DNA from: Rutpela maculata
Taxonomy: Eukaryota; Arthropoda; Insecta; Coleoptera; Cerambycidae
NCBI GenBank assembly: GCA_936432065.2
Contig: OW386291.2
Location: 102,055,823 to 102,119,822 of the forward strand
Reading direction: 5' to 3'
Length of the DNA: 64,000 nt
The notes under the pieces were generated by a model. That model was not told the DNA's origin. It ran no database searches and was given only the letters and a program-made list of their open reading frames with translations. The translations under genes were made by a program, and so were the position numbers. Positions 22,325-32,776 of the stretch are shown here, piece by piece (position 1 is the stretch's first letter; each line of letters starts with the position of its first letter).

Positions 22325-22612
22325 TTATTAGCAGCTGCCCCAGAGAGAAACTGGATCTGGCTTGGTGGGTTAAACGACTCAATAACAATTGATAATGTAC
22401 AACAATACGTTAAACTTAAATTTCCTGGGAAGGATGTAAGCTGTTATGATTTAAAGTCAAAATTTCGCAAAAAGTGCTTTAAAGTGGGTAGCAGTGAAAT
22501 GCAGTTAGAAGACTTATTAGATCCTGAAGTATGGCCAGCAAAAGTGATTTTGAGACCCTTTCAGCAAAGCTCATCAGGTAAACAGCATAAAACGACCACT
22601 ATCAACCAGTGA
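22325..22612 (+). pseudogene. LINE ORF1, C-terminal part
   Basis: The frame includes ITIDNVQQYVKLKFPGKDV, KFRKKCFKVGSSEMQLEDLL and DPEVWPAKVILRPFQ, ending at the TGA at 22610. The pattern of a short strand-helix fold, then FKVG and DP-x-WP-x2-V-x-RPF, is typical of the RRM-like nucleic-acid-binding domain of insect CR1/Jockey-group ORF1 proteins. The N-terminus is missing by 5' truncation. ORF1 proteins coat the element RNA. Confidence 0.6.
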
Positions 22613-22639
22613 AGTAAATATAGACTTAGATTCAAAACT

Positions 22640-25499
22640 AAATGTTGGACATATTAACGTACAATGCCTCAGAAATAAGTTAAACATTCTGGAAATCTTT
22701 GCTCAACAACAAAATTTACATGTCTTATGTATCACTGAACATTGGGCTGATGAATCGGAGTTAAACAGTTTAAATATGCCAAATTTCACACTGCTGAGCG
22801 CCTTCTGTAGGATGAACCGTTCACATGGCGGTGTAGCCATATATGTTAATAATAATGTTAAAGACACTCTTAAACCAAAAGATATAAAGTATGTAAAGGC
22901 CTTTACATCTGAAACAAACATTGAACTTTGTGCAGTATCACTCTGTTATGAACGGACTAAAATTAATGTAATGTCCATTTATAGACCCCCAACCGGCAGC
23001 TTTGATGTATTTTTTGATAATCTATCTCACTCGTTACAAGTTATTAATAAACAGAACCCGGTAGTTATTATTTGTGGTGATTTTAACATAGACTCTTTAA
23101 AAGCATCTGCTGAAAAAGATATATTAGATGACACATTTGATTGTTTCAATCTTACATCATGTATTAATGAGCCTACACGTATAGTAACAAATGTAAATCA
23201 TGTAACGTCAAGAACAGGTATTGATTATTTAGCCACAAATTTATCTGAGGAGAGATACCTAGCTCAGGTTTTTAATCCATGTATAGCTGACCACCTGGCT
23301 CAAATAATATGTTGTAAGGATTTCAAGTTGATCGAAGAGAAAAATAACAATTTTTATCACGTCAGGCATTTCTCGGATGAAAATATCGAGAAATTTCATT
23401 ACATGCTTAAAAAAATAAGCTGGGGCACGATTTTCGTTGAGAACATCGATGAGGCCTTCAACAGTTTTATTGAGCTGTTCATAAAATGTATGGACAGTTC
23501 ATGTCCTCTAGTAACCCATTGTAGTAATAAATCAAAAAAAAACTGATTGCAAGAACTGGTATACCAGTGACTTAGATAAAGAAAGAAATGAGTTAAAAAA
23601 CTTATATTGGCTAACTAATAATCTAGGTGATTTTAATCTAAATAAACTATACAAAGAAAAGAAAAAACAATATAGTAAAAACATAAAAAAATCAAAAAAG
23701 AATATTTTTCAAACCGAATAAATATAGCCACAAACAGTTCTAGAGAAATTTGGAGCCTCATCAATGAGCAGCTCAATAGAAGTGTTGAAAGCAAAATAAT
23801 AAAAATAAATATTAATAACACACCTACAGCCAATTCTCAAATCATTGCTGAGCACTTTGGAAGTTATTTCTCGAATGTTGCCATAGAGAAAATGTCAGAA
23901 CACTTCAAAAATAATATTTCGACAGAATGCACTGCCTGTCCTTCTATCGAGCATACGCTATTCTTACAACCTACAACACCCGAAGAAGTTATTGACATTA
24001 TAAGGAAACTAAAAAATAAGCCTGCTACAGGTGTAGATGGTATATCAGCTACAGCCCTAAAATTTGCTTGTGAAATAATTGCAGTTCCTCTTGCATATCT
24101 AATCAACAAATGCTTTGAGCAAGGTAATTTCCCCGAAATCTTCAAAATTGCATTGGTTTTGCCAGTGTTCAAGAAGGGTGATGAACTCGACCATGAGAAT
24201 TACAGACCTATCTCTATCTTATGCGTAATCTCAAAAGTTATAGAAAGGATTGTCTTCAGTAGGATTATATCATTTTTAAACAAGCATAAATTAATAACAA
24301 AATATCAACATGGCTTTCAGCTAGGTAAATTAACCGAAACAGCCACCATCCAACTCTTGCAGTTTGTGTATGGTGAAATGGACAAGAGAAACCATGTCAT
24401 GGGCTTATTCTTTGATCTAAGCAAAGCATTTGACATTCTGAATGTTGATTTCATCGTGTACAAGCTGCAAAGATTAGGAATTAGAGATTTGGCATTGGAT
24501 CTTATTAAATCCTTTATAACAGGTCGAAAATTACATGTAAAAATACGCGGCTATACGTCTGAAAGTTATGATGTTAACCAAGGGGATCCCCAGGGTTCAG
24601 TGCTGGGGCCATTAATTTTCCTGTTATTTGTCAACGATCTTTTTGCAATTCTCCAAGAGGGATTAGTTGTAATGTTCGCAGATGATACGTCCATGCTGCT
24701 TTCAGCACGGAATCCTGTGGACCTTCAAAATAAGACGAATAGCATATTACAAGTATATCAGAAATGGTGTCATGACAATACACTCATCTTGAATATTGGC
24801 AAAACCGAGTGTATATATTTTTCCCAACGAAGATTACCATCGGAGGATTTAATTGAAACACTACCTACCGAGAACTTCTCAGAATCTGTTAAATTTCTGG
24901 GAACAATGATAGACAGTAAGCTATGCTGGGATCACCAAATTAAACATATTTGTAAAAAAATAAACTGTGCGTACTATGCACTAAGGCAGTTGAAGAGTAT
25001 ATTTAACATTAAATCTCTGATAAACGTTTATTATGCACTTGCATACTCACATTTTTCTTACAATATCGTGTCTTGGGGTGCTGCCTCAAGCATAAACCGT
25101 GTGTTCATTCTGCAGAAGAGGCTCATCAGATTATTATTTGACATTGCGCCAAGAGAATCGTGTAGACCTTATTTCAAAAATAATAACATTTTGACCATTC
25201 ACAGTATATATATATTAAACACTATTAAATTTGTAAAGAAGAACTTGAGTGACTTTGAAACAAACTCTGATACCCATTCATATAACACAAGACAAGGGCA
25301 TTTATTAAAAATAACCAGTTACAATACTACCTTATATAAAAAATCTCCGTATCATGCTGGTATAAAAATGTACAACAAATTACCACCAGAAATAAAATCT
25401 ATAAATTCTATAAATAAATTTACTTCTTGTTTGAAAAACTTTCTAGCTGTAAATTGTTTCTACTCAGTTGAAGAGTACATGAATTATGAGCCACAGTGA
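22640..25499 (+). pseudogene. LINE ORF2: endonuclease-reverse transcriptase, two frame breaks
   Basis: The endonuclease (about 22640-23330) shows GHINVQCLRNKL, TEHW, IYRPPTGSFD, CGDFNID and IADHLAQI, covering the catalytic Asn, Glu, Asp and His landmarks. The frame is broken at an A9 run (23534-23542) and again within A-rich 23685-23700. From 23720 the RT is intact: GVDGISATALK, YRPISILCVISK, FFDLSKAFDILN, GDPQGSVLGPLIFLLFVND and catalytic FADDT at about 24674-24688. The protein ends at TGA 25497-25499. This enzyme nicks target DNA and copies its RNA from the nick. An endonuclease initiating ATG upstream of 22776 was not identified. Confidence 0.8.
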
Positions 25500-25730
25500 T
25501 GCAAAACACATGTACATAATACAATCAGTGATATTAGGGTTAGGTTTACTATTGATACTATTGATATTTTATTTTCCTTTTTTTAACTTTTTACTATTGT
25601 GATTTTTTACTATTTTACTATTTATCGTAACTTTCTATATGCATATATTTTCATCTTATATTATTAAAATTTTGTATCCTAAATTTTTGTAATGTGACGT
25701 TCATATATATACCATGTATATCTAACATGT

Positions 25731-25737
25731 GATGAAA

Positions 25738-25780
<43 letters not shown>
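25731..25780 (+). repeat. (AAAT)n tail of the LINE
   Basis: About twelve AAAT repeats mark the 3' end of the LINE at the point where host repeat sequence resumes. Confidence 0.85.
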
Positions 25781-26150
25781 GAGTCCATGCAATTGGTATT
25801 TAGGATATATAAGATGGTCTCAAAATATTTTTTGGCATTAGCCACCTCCACCCCATTATTAAAGAAAGTGAAAAAAATAAAATTGCGATTTAGTGTGTAC
25901 AAGAACCAAAGGCCTCATTTTTTTTTAATTCATCCACCCCCATTACCACCACCCCTTGCACCACCCCCATCCCCACTACTGATGTGGTATATAGCTTTAT
26001 AGGTTTTTGGAGTAGATGATTTCATATAATATATTATTAAAGTTCCATAAACAATTATTTCCACATACAAACTTTTTTTCGTTGTGAGAAACTTGGATAG
26101 AAAATCTGGAAGTGGAAGTAGTGATTCCTTGGGCAGCGGTTTTTTTATAC
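25781..26150 (+). repeat. Right part of the interrupted GTCT repeat copy
   Basis: It matches 19925-20330 in order: AAGAGTCCAT-AATTGG, TTTTGGCATTAGC, CACC-rich stretch, ATTATTAAAGTTCCATAAAC, GTGGAAGTAGTGATTCCTTG. Together with 22010-22315 it rebuilds one repeat copy split by the LINE. Confidence 0.65.
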
Positions 26151-26389
26151 GCATTTTCGAAAAAAGAAAGAAACATGATTATCATATTCCTCATTGAGGC
26201 GAATTTTCGTATATTTCGTATATTTGACCTGTACTATTACACGAGTACTGGACTGTTCACTGGCTTGACAAATGATAATATAAACGTAGCTGAAAACCAC
26301 TGCAACAAATTTAGCCAGGTTCTCTTTCACTTTTAGGAAACACAGATGTTCGTTTGCCTGCTCAAGTCCATACCGATACCGCCACACAT

Positions 26390-26560
26390 ACGCCATTTAT
26401 GAAAACAACGCCGGCACTGCGCTGGGTTCGATCCCCGGCTTCACAACTAACAGACTGCGGTGGATAATGGATGTTTGGGGATTACCTATTATGTGTGGTG
26501 TGACTGTGCGTTTAACAACGACTAACAACATTTATAAAGAAAAATACCGTTGACTGCTGT
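26390..26560 (+). mobile_element. tRNA-derived SINE copy (family S)
   Basis: A B box, GGTTCGATCCCC, with a downstream body containing ACTAACAGACTGCGG and GGATAATGGATG, parallels the copies at 21750 and 26640. The A-box region is degraded. Confidence 0.45.
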
Positions 26561-26639
26561 GATACATCATAATATCGGTTTATTTTAAACTGATATAAAT
26601 TTATTTAGTAGAGTACACATACAGTCTGTTAGATCATGG

Positions 26640-26790
26640 AGTATGGTATGTTTGGTTATAGTGTTCAAACTGGGTTCGTCTCACGGCTCCGATACTTGCA
26701 ATGTCAATGAGTAATGGATTTGTGTCTGCGTTTTTTCAAAAGTACAATCTGCTTCCAAACAGCCTTAGAATATGAGGTTTTCTAATATGT
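26640..26790 (+). mobile_element. tRNA-derived SINE copy (family S)
   Basis: GGGTTCGTCTCACGGCTCCG is followed by ATACTTGCAATGTC, GTAATGGATTTGTGTCTGCG and TTTTTTCAAAAGTACAATC. The body aligns with 21790-21900 (GGTATGGATGTACGCGTCCG, TTTTTCCAAATATGTAA). It is a diverged copy. Confidence 0.4.
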
Positions 26791-28140
26791 ATAAGTGTTT
26801 ATGTTTATTATTTTGTCATTATAATTTAGGTAACATTGTTTATTTCATTTCGTATTTACAGTCGGGTACCTTCTTAATATTTATTTTCTATTTTCGGCCT
26901 TCTGTATCTATTTTGATCAGCCATTCCTGTAACTATACGTTTAAAATGAAAGTTATGGTCAATTATATCTTCACTGTCCATTAGTCACGAAAATAGGTAT
27001 TAGCTATTTTCTTACGTGTGACAATTCAGTTATACGTTTCTTTGTCATTATTTTACATTTAGTAAGTAATCAGCTACCTAACAAAGACCGTGGTTGGAAA
27101 ATTATCATATAACGTGACTACGCCATATTATAGAAAACATTTTATCGATGACAATACGATAGCATAATGAATTAAATTAATGTACTGAAAAACCTGAGTA
27201 CCTAATTTTTAATGAGAAAATACAATTTAAATAAAATATTTTAGCATTTATTTATTAGAAAGTTTATACTTTTTCTGTAGTTTTTTGTTTTACACAGTCT
27301 AAATGTTAGTCATGTCATTTATTATATTTCACTTTCAACTAGTTAAAAAAAAAAATTAAAAAGGAAGTTCTCATGAATGGTAGGTATATTTTCTTTATGT
27401 TTGTTTTGTCATTACACTAGATTGGCTTAAGCAATTTCTATGAAATTATACATTAAAGCAACGTCCACTGCAAGGTGGGCAATAATTGGAAACATGTTAG
27501 AACCCCGATAAATAGTTATATTAAAACCGAACAATATTTTAACCACTAATTTCAATACCTTCATACACAAAGTAACAGGTCGTACTAAACTTATAGACAT
27601 ATTCCTACACCATTTTTATAAAGAGAATATTACAGATAACGGCAGCCAAGTACGTACACGTGCGAATTTATGGGTAACTAGGCATTTCATATTTACGGGT
27701 GCGAAGCAGATTGAATGCGCAATGACACAAAGGAATTTAAATGGTGGAGGCTCGACCTGCGGTCAGTTGCCCATTTATTTACCATGTAAACCTGGCCCGA
27801 TGTACATACTTGCCTGCCGTTATTTGTGTATATCGCATATAGGCCAAGCAACGAATGATTATAGAGAGAAATTTTAGGGACAGAAAATTTGACTTCGGAA
27901 CTTTGTTGGACTAGTCTGGAGATGAACATACCAAAAGTCTCCACTCCTAGGTGGTGAGCGGGGGGGGGGGGGGGGAGGTGGGGCACTTTAAAGGTCTCAT
28001 TTTTGGGTTTTTCGCTTATATCTCGGAAACTATGCGTCGTATGGAAAAATGTAATCTATGGAAAATTAAACATAATTAAATTTCCAACAAGAATGTTTAT
28101 ATTCATTTTCTTCCTATGTATTATAGTTTACGAGATTTCG
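26791..28140. other. AT-rich stretch with a G17 run
   Basis: No gene is recognised. The guanine tract at about 27959-27976, followed by GAGGTGGGG, is the only striking feature. The short frames here show no domains. Confidence 0.4.
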
Positions 28141-28169
28141 CCAGCCAAAATAGATAATTCAAAGGTAAC

Positions 28170-28497
28170 AGTCCTGGCCATCCTGGAATCAAACTTCAGC
28201 CTCAAGTCTGTTGTTTCTCTTCGTTGTTCCCCCGATGGCTATTCTACCACTCAACCAGGGCGGACACACACATAAACAACATCACAACACCCATTGCTAT
28301 CTGCCGCAGCTGAGACTCGAACTCAGGAGAGGAGAGCGACTAGACTGTGTTGTCTCTCACACAATCGCAGTCTAGCCCACTGCTACCGTCTCGGTAACAC
28401 GTGAAAAACACCTACACATCCATACCCTAGCCAGGATTCGAACCCGGGACCCCGTGGTCGCAATTCTGACACCTTAAGCACTGCGCCACCGAGCCGG
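28170..28497 (-). mobile_element. SINE with three tandem tRNA-like modules
   Basis: Reading the minus strand, module 1 (28497-28428) has GGTGGCGCAGTGCTTAAGG (A box) and GGTTCGAATCC (B box). Module 2 (28397-28307) has GGTAGCAGTGGGCTAGAC and GAGTTCGAGTCTC. Module 3 (28263-28170) has CTGGTTGAGTGGTAGAAT and GTTTGATTCCAGG. Each A-B pair is at a tRNA-like distance, with a longer variable part in modules 2 and 3. GT-rich linkers of 30-35 bp separate modules. The three modules differ in sequence, so they appear to be distinct tRNA-like units rather than a recent duplication. No tail or target duplication was fixed. Confidence 0.6.
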
Positions 28498-28730
28498 TGA
28501 CATAAGCCATGACCTATTCTTATGGTTACATGTGGTATGGGATGTTCTTATGGCCACATGGTCACATATAGCAAATGTTGTGGTACTGGCAGTCAGTCTC
28601 GCGAAAAAACTGAATTGCGATCACCTTGCCATCGCTTTCTCTGTAGGGAAATCATTCAGGTTAGTGCGGTCGTTTTTATTTCTTATGAAGTAATAATATG
28701 TCTTTATAATTTTGGTACTTTTATTCTTGA

Positions 28731-29213
28731 GGTATATTAATGCAACAGTTATTGCTGATAATTTAGGAGTTGAGAAATATGAAGCCCCGATGGCATTTCA
28801 TGCGCCATCAGGCTGTGACACAACGTCCTCCTTTCTGGGCAAAGGAAAACAAACAACCCGGACGACGTGGTCTAGCTTTCCCGCAGTAACAACGGCTTTG
28901 AAGGCACTTTCCCAGACGCCAGAACTGACAACAGTAAGTTCCTGTTTCTCAACTATAGAACGATTTGCGGTACTCATGTATGACAGAACAAGTTCAAAAG
29001 ATTTAGTGAACGTCGCACGGCACACCATGTTTGTGCGCAAAAACCGGCAGATTGAAAGCATACCACCTACTCAGGACGTATTGCGCCAACATACCCTACA
29101 TGTAGCATATCAGGCTGGGCATATATATGGGGGCAAGCTTTACTGCAAAGTCCAATTTTACCCTCACGTAGGGACTTGGGAAGGGAAAAGTCATCAGACG
29201 AAACCTCGGAAGT
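28731..29213 (+). pseudogene. Element-encoded protein with GCDTTSSF/GKGK (XPG-like) motif
   Basis: The exon appears to start after a splice acceptor (TTTTATTCTTGAG, ending at about 28730) and reads RYINATVIADNLG, then FHAPSGCDTTSSFLGKGKQT, ERFAVLMYDRTSSKDLVNVA and a QAGHIYGGK region. The GCD-x5-F-x-GKGK pattern is widespread in invertebrate mobile-element proteins. It resembles the GCDY...G-G/K motif of XPG/FEN-type nucleases, so a nuclease role is possible (inference). The frame ends in TGA at 29213 overlapping a donor-like GTGAGT. The continuation with a CXC domain lies at 29325. Confidence 0.5.
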
Positions 29214-29324
29214 GAGTATACGTTATTCGTTTAGGCGCATCCAATTACAATTTAATGTACATTGCAATTTTAAAATTTATTCCCTTGATATTTAATTTAC
29301 CTTATATGTCTCGTCTTTTATCAG

Positions 29325-29486
29325 ATCAAATGGATGACACTGCCTCCAGCATCAGAAGCATGCAGAGAAGTGTTGAAGTGCGGGTGCAAGAAAGGCTGCT
29401 CATCAAGAAGCTGTAGATGTAGAAAAGCTAATTTACCCTGCAGTGAACTTTGCTTTTGTGGTGGATGCGAGCCGAACAGTTCATAA
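29325..29486 (+). pseudogene. CXC (tesmin-like) cysteine domain, terminal exon
   Basis: After acceptor TTTTATCAG the frame reads IKWMTLPPASEACREVLKCG and then CKKGC, CRCRK, LPCSELCFCGGC, ending in TAA. The C-x-C-x3-C ... C-x-C ... C-x3-C-x-C-x2-C spacing is that of a CXC zinc-binding domain. It most likely continues the protein at 28731-29213. With intron removal at GTGAGT/CAG the phases do not match by one base (see findings). A related cluster is at 11105-11361. Confidence 0.5.
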
Positions 29487-30051
29487 ATTAATTAGACTAA
29501 GTATAAAACTGCAATGCAGTATTTGAAATATAGCTTGATTTTACACCTGAATTGTGATTTGATTTAAAATGCAGCTATCCCCATAAATAGTCAACATACT
29601 GACTAAGTGATATTTCCTTAAAGAAAATTCCACTTTTTATTGCAAAGTCGGCGTTCTTCATGTTAATTTAGTAGGATTCTGTGAAAATCTTGCATGAATA
29701 CAGTTAAAACTAACGAAGATATCAAACTTTTTGCAATTACGGCGGCCATTTTGAAAAACCGCCACCACGGCAGCCATTTTGGATTTTTGAGTGGGCTCTA
29801 ATCTTAAAATTGAAGTATACGCTATTATCTACAAGTGTGCCAAGTTTAATTTTTTTTGCTTGAAGTGCACGATTATTTACGACCCGGCTGGACTAATAGG
29901 GGAAATCTCAAACTTCATTTCTAAACAAACAACCAAGGAGGTGCTATGAAGTGTACTTTCATGAAAAAAAATATTTATGACAAAAGGTCTGTCAGATGTT
30001 AATTAACAAAAAATTGTCAGACAGACAAATTTTTTTAAAAATGATACATTA
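29487..30051. other. No assignable gene
   Basis: AT-rich DNA with two GCCATTTTGAA-like boxes (about 29745-29780). A short TGTCAGAC inverted pair lies at 30000-30025. Nothing else is supported. Confidence 0.4.
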
Positions 30052-30632
30052 CACAGGCCCACAAAAAAAAAAGTTGTCTTCGCCGGGGTACTGACCATAC
30101 ATATCCCTTGTATTTTGACCCGCTGAACACGAATCTGGCCTTAGTTTTTCCCCTATTCGTCAGGTTTTTTTTAACAGCAAATAAATTTATAAATATTACG
30201 ATTCAACAGACTTTTTTTTGCTGTTAAAAAAAAACCGGACGTGTTGGGGAAAAACTAAGGTCAAATTCGTATTCAGCGGCTCAAAATACAAGGGATAGTA
30301 GTCAGTACCCCCACGCAGACCACTTTTTTTGGTTGCCACTGTGCCACACTCAGTGTGGCACAATCTCACACAAAAAAAGTCATCTGCGCGGGGGTACTGA
30401 CCACACCTATCCCTTGTATTTTGAGCCGCTGAACACGAATCTGATCTTAGCACGTCAGGTTTTTCTTTTAACAGCAAATAAATGTATAAATATTAGGCTT
30501 TTTTGCTATAAAAAAAAACCTGACGTATAGGGGAAAAATTAAGGTCAGATTCGTGTTCAGCGGGTCAAAATACAAGGGATAGGTATGGTCAATACCCCGG
30601 CGCAGACAACTTTTCTTTTTTGTGGGCCTGTG
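30052..30632. mobile_element. Multiply palindromic foldback element, TTA target duplication
   Basis: The termini are CACAGGCCCACAAAA and its complement, TTTTGTGGGCCTGTG, flanked by TTA on both sides. Internally the unit GGGGTACTGACC ... CCTTGTATTTTGA ... AACACGAATCTG ... occurs four times in alternating orientation (about 30082-30200, 30205-30330, 30375-30490 and 30505-30625). Each half is itself a hairpin, and the whole is a larger one. The exact centre is a 10-bp perfect stem, GTGCCACACT, with a 1-nt spacer at 30351. It is non-coding. The 3-bp TWA duplication fits the PIF/Harbinger habit, though the CACAG end is not diagnostic. Confidence 0.7.
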
Positions 30633-31257
30633 TTATTTGCCACCAATTGTGTAAATTTCAAGCAGGTGCTTTGAAAAGTAAATTCATTTTTTTTATAGCA
30701 AATTTTAAAAGTTAATTAGAAATAACAATTAACACATTTGTACTAGCTCTGGCGGGTGTAAGATGTTTATTACATGTTTTCCAATCATTTTCGCCTTATA
30801 AATTTGAGGTGTTCGATGGGGTACCTTTTTGTGCCATGTGAGCTTAGACTATAACACTTTTAGCCTCTGCGTTACCATGCTGGTTTAATAAGTATAAAAT
30901 AATAATAAAACAGTATTCTATTTATACCAATTTATTAGTCGTATTTTGTTGACGGAAAGAAGCACTTTGAAAAAATCATTACTTTCGAAATGAATATTCA
31001 TGGAAAATTTTACAATATAAAATTTATGAACAAATATTAAAACAAAATAGTCTGTATAAAGTGCAGGTTCATGCATACAGAGTAATGTTGAGTAATACAT
31101 TCATATAAACGTCAGCAAGATAAAATTGTAGTGAATAACCAGATATTCCGTCTAGTACTAGAAAATGTAGGTAGGTTTATGTACACTCCTTCCACGTGCA
31201 CGGTTTCTTTCTTTTTATTATTTTATGGATTTTTAGATTAATAATTCCACACTAATA
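30633..31257. other. AT-rich, no gene
   Basis: No coding region, repeat or RNA signature could be supported here. Confidence 0.45.
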
Positions 31258-31642
31258 CCGGGTGATTTTTTTAACCTGAAACTTTCAAATATCTCGAATA
31301 GTAAGCACTCTACGAAAAAAATGTCCATAATCAAAATTTAATCATTCCGCGGAGGAAATACATTAGTGCTAAAATTAGCCACCCTTCCCCCTTCTTGTAG
31401 GTCGGACCCTCCGTAACTTTGAAATCTTAAATAGGAACTCCTATTTTTTATTGCAGATTCTGATTCTGCGGCTAATAGCATGAAGGGTTTGGCTAAAACA
31501 TTTGTTTCGATTCATGATAGATGGCGCTGTAATCGATGAAATTCAGTTTTATTCGATTTCTCCTGCTGAGAACCTATGCATACGATTCTGCAATACGTTT
31601 GCAATAAAAAAATACCACGTTTTCATTGTAAATAATAATCAA
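31258..31642 (+). repeat. Left inverted repeat of the 31.3-33.2 kb element
   Basis: It pairs with 32777-33160 with small differences. Very long TIRs relative to the usual 20-30 bp of mariner elements. Confidence 0.75.
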
Positions 31643-31734
31643 AATCCTTCGTCAAAAATGTAAATGGCTGGTGAGTAAACTGCTTTTAGCGTAACACAGG
31701 AATAATGACGTGGACTTAGTAGTTTTCTGTTCTC

Positions 31735-31855
31735 TTCGCTTGATTAACGTGAGTCCCCCTCGCCTCTCACCTATCAGGGTGCTTGATTTATGTGAGTCCC
31801 TTCGTCTCTCACTTATCAGAGTACTTGATTTATATGAGTCCCTTCGCCTCATCAT
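31735..31855. repeat. ~42-bp tandem repeat, ~2.7 copies
   Basis: GTGAGTCCC(C/T)TCG-CTCTCAC-TATCAG followed by a CTTGATTTAT-type link is repeated between 31735 and 31855. Confidence 0.7.
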
Positions 31856-31875
31856 ATTTTAATTAAATGAAGTGC

Positions 31876-32345
31876 TCAAAAAGTTACCCGATTTTGGAAA
31901 TCAACGCCATGAAGAACTTGGTATAAAGACACATGATACGGATGATATTTATAATATTTTAAAATTTTCCAAACACTGCTCTTTTGGGACAATCCGAAAT
32001 CCGGGCTATTTCTCGTGTGAGGATTGAGGATTGGATTCTCAGCCACTGCAGGTAATACTGCAATTTCACTATTTTCTCCAGTGACTGTTGCTCGACGGGT
32101 TCTTTTTTTTTTATTGAACTGCAATTTCACTATTTTCTCCAGTGACTGTTGCTCGACGGGTTCTTTTTTTTTATTGAACTTTTCCGTCAGTAGTAAATTG
32201 TTTGACTGCATGATAAAATGAAGCACGTAACCGAGTTCTATCCAGAAAACGCTAAGCGTAGAGAACGACAGCATCATCAAGACTCCTGCCAGCTTCTCCA
32301 TAAACCAGAACAATTTCAATTTTCTCTTGTACAGTTAAATACTCT
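31876..32345 (-). pseudogene. Mariner-like transposase N-terminus (helix-turn-helix), broken
   Basis: The minus strand begins with EYLTVQEKIEIVLVYGEAG, the N-terminal HTH typical of insect transposases annotated with the DUF4817 domain. A stop and a frame change follow near 32260. A second HTH then reads SVWKILKYYKYHPYHVSLYQ and DFQNRVTF at about 31880-31980. These segments bind transposon ends. The DDE domain that should follow is absent; the sequence runs into tandem repeats instead. The interior was further altered by a 66-bp duplication at 32055-32185. Confidence 0.65.
32055..32190. repeat. ~66-bp tandem duplication inside transposase remnant
   Basis: ACTGCAATTTCACTATTTTC plus CAGTGACTGTTGCTCGACGG and a T-run occur twice in direct tandem, differing mainly in T-run length. 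Confidence 0.8.
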
Positions 32346-32359
32346 ATTCTGAAGTAGTA

Positions 32360-32776
32360 TCAACAGCCTAACGGAAACAGGTTTTTTGTTTGCGAAATAA
32401 TCTTCGAACTAAATATAACGAGTTGTTTCTTAAAGTTATTTATTTCTTTTCTACGTTTATTTACAAAAAAAAACACACATAAAAACACGAAGAGAAGAAA
32501 TAACACAAACGTTAAATGTAAATATAACAAAGCATTTTTATAAAAAGTATTTTTAACATAAGAAATAGTATTTTTAAAACAAACTTCAAAAAAATACATT
32601 AATTTAAAAGCAGATTTAATCAAGCACTCCGATAAGTCATAAGCGAAGGAACAACTCGTGTTGACCAAGTATCCCAAAAAGGACGCCTTTTTCTGGGCTA
32701 CGATAATAGTAGTTTCATGACAAGTCATTTTTCAGTAATTGAAAATTTGAGAAATAAAATTTCTTTTAAGACTAAT
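32360..32776. other. Interior non-coding part of the mariner-like element
   Basis: AT-rich, no domain recognised. It lies between the transposase remnant and the right inverted repeat. Confidence 0.4.

Larger units (their letters stand above)
22316..25780 (+). mobile_element. Nearly full-length non-LTR retrotransposon (CR1/Jockey-like group)
   Basis: It has an ORF1 C-terminal piece, an ORF2 with endonuclease and reverse transcriptase, a 3' UTR and an (AAAT)n tail. It sits inside a copy of the GTCT repeat family: AAATAGTTAAAT...[LINE]...AAGAGTCCATGCAATTGG corresponds to AAATAGGTAAATCAAGCAGGTAAGAGTCC in the intact copy at about 19915-19945. Only the 5' part of ORF1 is lost. ORF2 has two frame breaks, both at A runs. 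Confidence 0.8.

Noticed and set aside
24000..24172. Minus-strand frames opposite LINE and copia ORFs
   Set aside because: Shadow frames of real coding regions without any motif.
28430..28497. Functional tRNA gene
   Set aside because: A and B boxes are good but the acceptor and anticodon stems do not pair as a tRNA, and two more modules follow; SINE is the better reading.
28522..28740. 72-residue frame upstream of the XPG-like exon
   Set aside because: No similarity to a plausible preceding exon; the acceptor at about 28730 lies inside it.
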